The notes below the pieces were generated by a model. That model searched no databases and was not told the origin of the DNA. It was given only the letters and a program-made list of their open reading frames with translations. Below are positions 13,291-17,851 of a stretch of DNA of 17,851 bases, piece by piece. Each line of letters begins with the position of its first letter. The stretch's first letter is position 1. Source of the DNA: Promethearchaeota archaeon (GTDB lineage Archaea; Asgardarchaeota; Lokiarchaeia; Sigynarchaeales; SOKP01); contig JAEOTJ010000385.1 of assembly GCA_016839905.1 (NCBI GenBank), positions 1-17,851 on the forward strand, read 5' to 3'. The position numbers and the translations under genes are program-made.

Positions 13291-16200
13291 TTAATATCCT
13301 AGATTTTTACGCTTTTTTTTTTTTATGATTACTACAGCTATTATAACTACTATACCAATAATTCCTAATACAATAAGTAATATTAATAACCAAGGGAATG
13401 GCGTCTCTGAAATTTCAAGTATTAATAGAAAAGAATCAGAACCCCCTTCAGAATCAGTTACAAAGATATATAATAAACCGACATAGCCTTCCTCATAGTC
13501 GTGCATCGTAGATATGGATTTATCTCCTGAAATTGATGAATAAGTTAAAGAATCAGGAATCGTAAATGATCCAACATACCCCTCTGAACTATCACTAAGT
13601 TCGGTTGCATCAATCGATTTAGGAAAAATAGGATATATCACGGCACCTTCTGAAGTAGTAACAATTCCACCATAAACTAAAAAGATATATACATTTAATC
13701 TACTATCTTCAATATCACTTGCTTTAACTACAAAATCAAGCTTTAAACCTTGTTCAACGGGAACTAAATATGCTCCACTTGAAGATTGAGTATCATCAAA
13801 ATTAAATGACTGTTCATTAAATGTAAACGATGATTTTTCTTCATTAATTTCGGGATCATTGTTATTTATTGAGAAAGCTCTCCTTGGTGAGGTCCAGTTA
13901 ATATAATTTGAAGTTGAATGTTTAGTAGTAATGTAAAAGTATGCATTACCTGATGGATAAGAACTAAGGATAGTTAATTCTTTATCATAAATATTACTGG
14001 TTTTATCTAAATCTTTCAGTGTTATATTAATAGATTTACGAGTATTGTAAAATGATCTAGGTTTTAAAGAGAAATAAGCATCTACATCATAGGTGTCAGA
14101 AGAACCCATTTTTGCAATAATATATAAACTACTTCCTCTATTAACAGGGGATACACTTGGAGTTAGGTTTAAGATTTTGGGAACGCCAGCATTAAGATAA
14201 TATAGTATTTTTGAAGTTTTATTATATGATTTTGCCCCGATAGTAAGATTCACAGTAATATTATAAGGTCTATAATCTGTTGATGGAATATTATAGGTAT
14301 AATTAGTAGAGATTCCATCAATAATGGATCCCATTAAGATTTCTTTGTTATATGCCATGTGCTGAATTTTTACTTTTAATGAAGAATTCAAGGTTAAGGA
14401 ATCAAGAGGGGAATCCGAAGATTGATTTTTTACATGTATCGTTAAATTTAACCGAGAATTGCTAACTTGTTCTGATCTTAAGTCGATATTTATTGAATAA
14501 TCATCTTTAGGCAAGAGATAATCCATTAAATTTGAGATAATTTTATAATGGTCTTGATAATATCCTGATTTTGTATATTTATAATGAATCCAATGTGAGC
14601 TCCCAAATGCTACTAATTTACCCTTTCCTTCTGAGCTTCCGTTATACGCCACAGCTACAGTTTTACCATTCAAAGAGGCGATTGACTCAGCATTACCGGA
14701 AACACTAAATGAATTTCCATATTTCCAACGGAATTTATTTACTCCATTAAATATTGGCGTTGAACTAAAGGTTGACACATCTTGCCAAGAAACTACTGCA
14801 CCTAAACCATACCAATTAACATCCATTATATTTTCTTCATTAATAGAAATACCTGTATTTAATGATGATAACAAGTAATTTAAACTCTCAGTTGGTAAAT
14901 CTTGATAACGTGTTCCTAATAAAAGAATATTTCCGCCATCATTAAAGTAATTCATGAGCGAGTTTATTTCATTTGGAGAATATGGCAAGATAGGACTTTG
15001 AAGTACAATTAAATCATATTGAGCCAAGCGTTCTTCTACCAACATTGAATTATCCTTATCCAAATCGTAGTTAGGCGTCCAATATTCCATATCATAGTTA
15101 ATTGAAATGTTCAATTCCGAAAGATCTTTCATCGCTTCATAAAAACCTACTTGTTCATATGAAGGACTTGGGTTCCAATCATTCAACCCGTGGAAAGATT
15201 CCATTAAAATTTTATATTCGGGCAAGCGAATATCCAAGGATACATTTAAAATATCCAATAATTGCCCTCCAGTGGCATTCGTTAGATTCACAAGAAAGTT
15301 TCTTACTCCAGGTTCAGCATCTTTATCAATTTTAATATCTAATGTAAAAAAACTAACACTTGCATTATCAAAAGTAATTTGTGTTTTATCTGTATTAAGA
15401 GAAACTCCATTGATATTATTTGGAATTTTTATATCATAAGTATTGGTAAATCCTGACAAAATAGTGATATTAAATTCATGATGATCTCCAGGAAAATGTA
15501 ATATATCAAATGGCTTTATGGGTAGAGAATTTGGAAAGAAAATGGCTGTTTTATTCACGTTTCCATAAGTACTATAAATATTATCTAAAAACTCTATTGA
15601 TGCTGAAACATTTATGAGTCCAGCTCCAGATTTTAAAAAAGATGAGTCATCATCATCAGTTAATTTCTGAGCACCTTCAATCAAGGCAATTCTAGCGGTC
15701 TCAGGACTTAACTCAGGGTATTTCTGCTTTAATATAGCACAGGCCCCTGCAACCATAGGAGTGGCCATTGAGGTTCCGCTTAGTGGAACATAATCCGCAT
15801 CACCAGAAAAATCAAAATCATCTCCTATAAATCTCTTTTCTACAGAAATTACAGAACCTGGTGATTCAGTTGCGATAATATTAACACCAGGAGCCACGAC
15901 ATCAGGATAGGCTAAATAGGAATATGAGGGACCCCAGCTACTAAAGGAAGCTAAATTATTGCTTTCGTCAGTAGCCCCCACAGTTATTACATCAATACAA
16001 GTCCCAGGAGACTTTCCTGTATAATAGTCAGGACCTGAATTTCCTGCAGCGACTACACATATTATGCCTTGATCAGAAGCTTTTGAGATTGCTTCTGACA
16101 TTGGATCATGAGCCTCAGGATAACCTCCACCAAAGCTCATTGAAATGATATCTGGCTTTGCGGTTTGAACCAACCATTCTATAGCGCTTATAATATCTCC

Positions 16201-17082
16201 ATCATCCAAGCCACCAGTTTCATTACCTGCCCGCGCACTGATAAGAGACACTCCTGGAGCCACTCCTTTATATAATCCCGAGGACCCTCCCCCATCGCTT
16301 CCAATAATTCCCGCACAATGAGTACCGTGTCCATTAAAATCATCTATATTACCTGCATCATTCTCAGCCGATACGAAATTTCTGGCTGTAATTGAAGAAG
16401 GATCATAATTTAAATCGGGATGTTCATAGATTCCAGTATCGATGACAGCTACTTTAACTCCAGAGCCATCTAAACCACCTCCAACTTTATCCATTTCAAT
16501 GGCATCTAACCACCAATTATCATAATCATTCTTACTAAGAGATGATGGTTTTAACATTTTGTCCACAATAACGGGATTACTGAACGATTTTGATTTTGAA
16601 ATTCTCTTAATCCTCGAAATTGATTGAAAATTTGCTCCCTTTTCAATTAATTCATTCACATCACATCTCAAATAAACACTTGAAATAATATCATAATTGT
16701 ATATGATTTGATAATTCTCTAATACAGAATTAATTAAATTAATTCTATCAGATTTTTTTATATCATTATCGAAAGATATAATAATTTTTACTTGTTCTGA
16801 GGTAGATGGTTGGGATATTTGTAAATCATTCAAGAATTTTGCTAGTTCATTGTCATAAACGGAATATTTTCTAATATCATAATTTTCAGTATTAATAGAA
16901 TTGATTTTATTCTTGTCTTGTTCAAGAAAAAGTAATGAATTCTTATCAATAGTTAGATTTTGGGCGGATATGCTTCCATTAAAAGAACTTGTAAACCAAA
17001 GACCTAAAATTGGTGTAATTATAAAGCTTGAAATAAAAATTGAAAAATATAGAAAGTTTTTATTTATTTTAGATTTCCTCAT
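13291..17082 (-). CDS. Secreted, C-terminally membrane-anchored subtilisin-like serine protease (S8)
   Basis: A very large surface protease, 1263 residues from ATG 17082; an in-frame GTG at 17091 would add three, but its GTGA more likely serves as ribosome-binding site. Numbering here counts from that GTG. Order: signal peptide (hydrophobic 12-36), an I9-like propeptide around 100-165, then the S8 domain with the triad Asp218 (VAVIDTG), His255 (NGHGTH) and Ser441 (SGTSMATP), plus oxyanion Asn351 (AAGNSGP). About 640-860 resembles a GATase1/GldG-like fold (YDLIVLQSP, GGNILLLGTR, GKLVAFGSSHW). Beta-rich repeats follow with many N-glycosylation-type NXS/T sites, then one membrane helix (PWLLILLIVLGIIGIVVIIA) and a lysine-rich cytoplasmic tail. 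It likely degrades extracellular protein for peptide uptake. All catalytic residues are intact. Confidence 0.93.
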   Translation of the reverse strand: MRKSKINKNFLYFSIFISSFIITPILGLWFTSSFNGSISAQNLTIDKNSLLFLEQDKNKINSINTENYDIRKYSVYDNELAKFLNDLQISQPSTSEQVKIIISFDNDIKKSDRINLINSVLENYQIIYNYDIISSVYLRCDVNELIEKGANFQSISRIKRISKSKSFSNPVIVDKMLKPSSLSKNDYDNWWLDAIEMDKVGGGLDGSGVKVAVIDTGIYEHPDLNYDPSSITARNFVSAENDAGNIDDFNGHGTHCAGIIGSDGGGSSGLYKGVAPGVSLISARAGNETGGLDDGDIISAIEWLVQTAKPDIISMSFGGGYPEAHDPMSEAISKASDQGIICVVAAGNSGPDYYTGKSPGTCIDVITVGATDESNNLASFSSWGPSYSYLAYPDVVAPGVNIIATESPGSVISVEKRFIGDDFDFSGDADYVPLSGTSMATPMVAGACAILKQKYPELSPETARIALIEGAQKLTDDDDSSFLKSGAGLINVSASIEFLDNIYSTYGNVNKTAIFFPNSLPIKPFDILHFPGDHHEFNITILSGFTNTYDIKIPNNINGVSLNTDKTQITFDNASVSFFTLDIKIDKDAEPGVRNFLVNLTNATGGQLLDILNVSLDIRLPEYKILMESFHGLNDWNPSPSYEQVGFYEAMKDLSELNISINYDMEYWTPNYDLDKDNSMLVEERLAQYDLIVLQSPILPYSPNEINSLMNYFNDGGNILLLGTRYQDLPTESLNYLLSSLNTGISINEENIMDVNWYGLGAVVSWQDVSTFSSTPIFNGVNKFRWKYGNSFSVSGNAESIASLNGKTVAVAYNGSSEGKGKLVAFGSSHWIHYKYTKSGYYQDHYKIISNLMDYLLPKDDYSINIDLRSEQVSNSRLNLTIHVKNQSSDSPLDSLTLNSSLKVKIQHMAYNKEILMGSIIDGISTNYTYNIPSTDYRPYNITVNLTIGAKSYNKTSKILYYLNAGVPKILNLTPSVSPVNRGSSLYIIAKMGSSDTYDVDAYFSLKPRSFYNTRKSINITLKDLDKTSNIYDKELTILSSYPSGNAYFYITTKHSTSNYINWTSPRRAFSINNNDPEINEEKSSFTFNEQSFNFDDTQSSSGAYLVPVEQGLKLDFVVKASDIEDSRLNVYIFLVYGGIVTTSEGAVIYPIFPKSIDATELSDSSEGYVGSFTIPDSLTYSSISGDKSISTMHDYEEGYVGLLYIFVTDSEGGSDSFLLILEISETPFPWLLILLIVLGIIGIVVIIAVVIIKKKKRKNLGY

Positions 17083-17176
17083 ACATTTCACAAAATTATG
17101 TAATTATTTTAACTTATTTTTAATATTATTAAAACTACAATTTTTTTAAAAGTTGATAATTCTATTTATTTTACTG

Positions 17177-17188
17177 TATATATATAAG
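17177..17188 (-). promoter_or_regulatory. Probable TATA box of the subtilase gene
   Basis: CTTATATATATA on the minus strand, about 95-105 nt before the ATG at 17082, the clearest TATA-like block upstream of the gene. It would give a leader of about 70 nt. Confidence 0.4.
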
Positions 17189-17261
17189 AACTTAAGAATT
17201 CCAAAAAGTTATTTTTATCTAAATGATAGAAAAGAAGGTTAAAGTCCATTCGTTTGTTTAT

Positions 17262-17279
17262 AGGGGGTTGCCCCTTTTT
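17262..17279. terminator. GGGG-TTG-CCCC hairpin with T-run, function unclear
   Basis: On the plus strand AGGGGG-TTG-CCCCTT followed by further Ts looks like an intrinsic terminator, but no plus-strand gene ends here. On the minus strand it lies 13-30 nt past the tRNA 3' end and could be a trailer structure. It separates the tRNA from the subtilase promoter. Confidence 0.3.
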
Positions 17280-17291
17280 AGGAATAAATAA

Positions 17292-17393
17292 TGGACCTGG
17301 CGGGATCATCGATTATGAAAGATTCTTCCATATTTATCGAACCCGCGGCCTTTTGCATGCCAAGCAAACGATCTTCCACTAATCCACAGGCCC
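17292..17393 (-). tRNA. tRNA-Ala (anticodon GGC) interrupted by a ~30-nt intron in the T-loop
   Basis: Read on the minus strand, the acceptor stem is GGGCCTG (17393-17387) with CAGGTCC (17299-17293), including the G3:U70 wobble pair that marks alanine tRNAs, then discriminator A (17292). The D-stem GATT/GATC holds loop AGTGGAA. The anticodon stem TTTGC/GCAAA (17368-17364, 17356-17352) holds loop TTGGCAT with anticodon GGC (17361-17359). The T-stem GCGGG/CCCGC is perfect but encloses 37 nt instead of seven. Removing about 30 nt gives TTCGAAT or TTCGATT and a 72-nt tRNA. CCA is not encoded. Conventional scanners may miss it or call it broken. Confidence 0.9.
17307..17336 (-). other. Archaeal tRNA intron at about position 58/59 or 59/60 (T-loop)
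   Basis: Thirty bases within the T-loop. The intron core folds as TATGGAAG-AAT-CTTTCATA, eight pairs with one G-U. A short helix TCGA(T)/(A)TCGA pairs the exon T-loop with the intron 3' end, with unpaired TAA(A) on one side and TGAT on the other. This is a relaxed bulge-helix-bulge as cut by the archaeal splicing endonuclease. The boundaries given assume mature TTCGAAT; one base of shift gives TTCGATT. Confidence 0.75.
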
Positions 17394-17411
17394 ATCACTT
17401 TTATCACTTAG

Positions 17412-17423
17412 ATTTAAATAAAA
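17412..17423 (-). promoter_or_regulatory. TATA box of the tRNA-Ala gene
   Basis: TTTTATTTAAAT on the minus strand, centred about 25 nt upstream of tRNA G1 at 17393, the classic archaeal spacing for a tRNA starting at or near its mature 5' end. Confidence 0.6.
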
Positions 17424-17617
17424 GACAACTTGTAGAATTATTTAAAATAATTAAATTTTTTTATTCTTTTATTAGTTATTGCCTTTATTTTGTCTTAAAA
17501 ATTAAATAATATCATTTTAAATTTCTAAATTTTTGCTAAATAAGTAATAGAAATAAAATTAGAATATAAATTAAAATGTGTTAATCCCATATAATTTCGA
17601 TTATAAATATATTTTAA

Positions 17618-17725
17618 TTATAATAAATCAAGAAATTCTTCCTTACTTAATCCTATATCTTCTATTATTTTAGATAATAATCCTTTACCAATTTTTTCAC
17701 CCTTATGAAATGGAATCACACTATA
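17618..17725 (-). pseudogene. hicA: HicA-type mRNA interferase toxin gene, 3' fragment cut by an IS
   Basis: Thirty-five codons plus stop on the minus strand encode IPFHKGEKIGKGLLSKIIED followed by IGLSKEEFLDLL. This is the second half of HicA/YcfA toxins (P-x-H-x-x-x-E-I-x-x-G-x-L-x-x-I-L-x-x-x-G-L-S-x-E-E-F). The first half, with the catalytic His in the G-S-H motif, is missing because similarity stops at 17725, exactly where GGGTTGTCCC, the apparent end of an insertion sequence, begins. No HicB antitoxin gene is visible in the window. The remaining frame is undamaged, so the interruption seems fairly recent. Confidence 0.7.
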
Positions 17726-17851
17726 GGGTTGTCCCAAAAAAAATTATTGATTTTGTCCCAAATGTACAAATTCTAACTTTTTTTATAAAATTTTGCTCGT
17801 CCGACAAAAAAAGTCTTTAGACATGGATGCCTCGCTTGTTTAACCGGATAA
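17726..17851. mobile_element. Terminal part of an insertion sequence, continues past the window
   Basis: GGGTTGTCCC starts directly at the break in hicA, followed by an A-run and a second GTCCCA (17755-17760 repeats 17731-17736). An open frame on the minus strand enters from the window edge and stops at 17773. A GC-richer patch with terminal-looking GGG matches DDE-transposon ends in general, but I cannot name the family. Confidence 0.55.
17773..17851 (-). CDS. Possible transposase C-terminus, partial
   Basis: Twenty-five complete codons, open at the window end, ending QARHPCLKTFFVGRAKFYKK-S-stop, 47 bp from the presumed IS end at 17726. A strongly basic end fits a transposase C-terminus. 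The fragment is too short to assign a family. Confidence 0.35.
   Translation of the reverse strand, partial: YPVKQARHPCLKTFFVGRAKFYKKS

Noticed and set aside
17291..17509. Plus-strand ORF of 72 aa
   Set aside because: Covers the minus-strand tRNA-Ala and its promoter; the encoded peptide is a by-product of tRNA sequence.

Overview
The window is AT-rich (low GC) DNA from an anaerobic archaeon. Supporting signs are an archaeal-type CODH/acetyl-CoA decarbonylase alpha subunit (CdhA), TATA-box promoters at archaeal spacing, a tRNA gene without encoded CCA but with an intron in the T-loop, and a surface subtilase anchored by a C-terminal membrane helix. The overall look is compatible with an Asgard (Lokiarchaeia-like) genome, but that placement is an inference and no marker here decides it.

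Layout. 1-1583 (-): 5' two thirds of cdhA, cut by the window edge. 1584-1764: divergent control region with palindromic sites. 1765-4697 (+): a HdrD-like double-CCG iron-sulfur protein, then an ABC-2 exporter (ATPase plus permease, overlapping by 4 nt). 4698-4940: a chimeric relic made of a MinD/ferredoxin-ATPase fragment joined in frame to the C-terminus of a ZupT/ZIP metal transporter. 4983-5204: small membrane ORF. 5265-6633 (-): NifU/IscU-like scaffold and Mrp/NBP35 ATPase. 6826-9123 (+): a NifX/ORP-like protein and two MinD-type ATPases that each carry an inserted two-cluster ferredoxin domain. The second has no ATG, GTG or TTG start and probably begins at AUA, 3 nt after the TAA of the first. 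9124-9577: terminator and decayed DNA. 9578-10744 (+): second HdrD-like protein. 10793-11723 (-): DUF134 HTH regulator with a zinc ribbon and a second NifX/ORP-like protein with a His tail. 11890-13025 (+): purE and rpiA. 13026-13275: short IS200/IS605-type remnant without transposase. 13291-17082 (-): large membrane-anchored subtilisin-like protease. 17292-17393 (-): tRNA-Ala(GGC) with a ~30-nt T-loop intron. 17618-17851: 3' end of a hicA toxin gene cut by an insertion sequence that runs off the window.

How it fits together. Mrp, two MinD-ferredoxin ATPases and NifX-family small proteins are the same families as the orange-protein (ORP) gene set of Desulfovibrio. Here they sit with an iron-sulfur scaffold, two HdrD-like proteins, a DUF134 regulator and CdhA. 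A 14-bp palindrome, TGAATA-N2-TATTCA, recurs in the intergenic regions before cdhA/HdrD-1, mrp/nifX-1, DUF134 and nifX-2/purE. This suggests one regulon, plausibly for Fe-S or other metal cofactor assembly. The molecular product of the ORP-like machinery is not known and cannot be read from the sequence.
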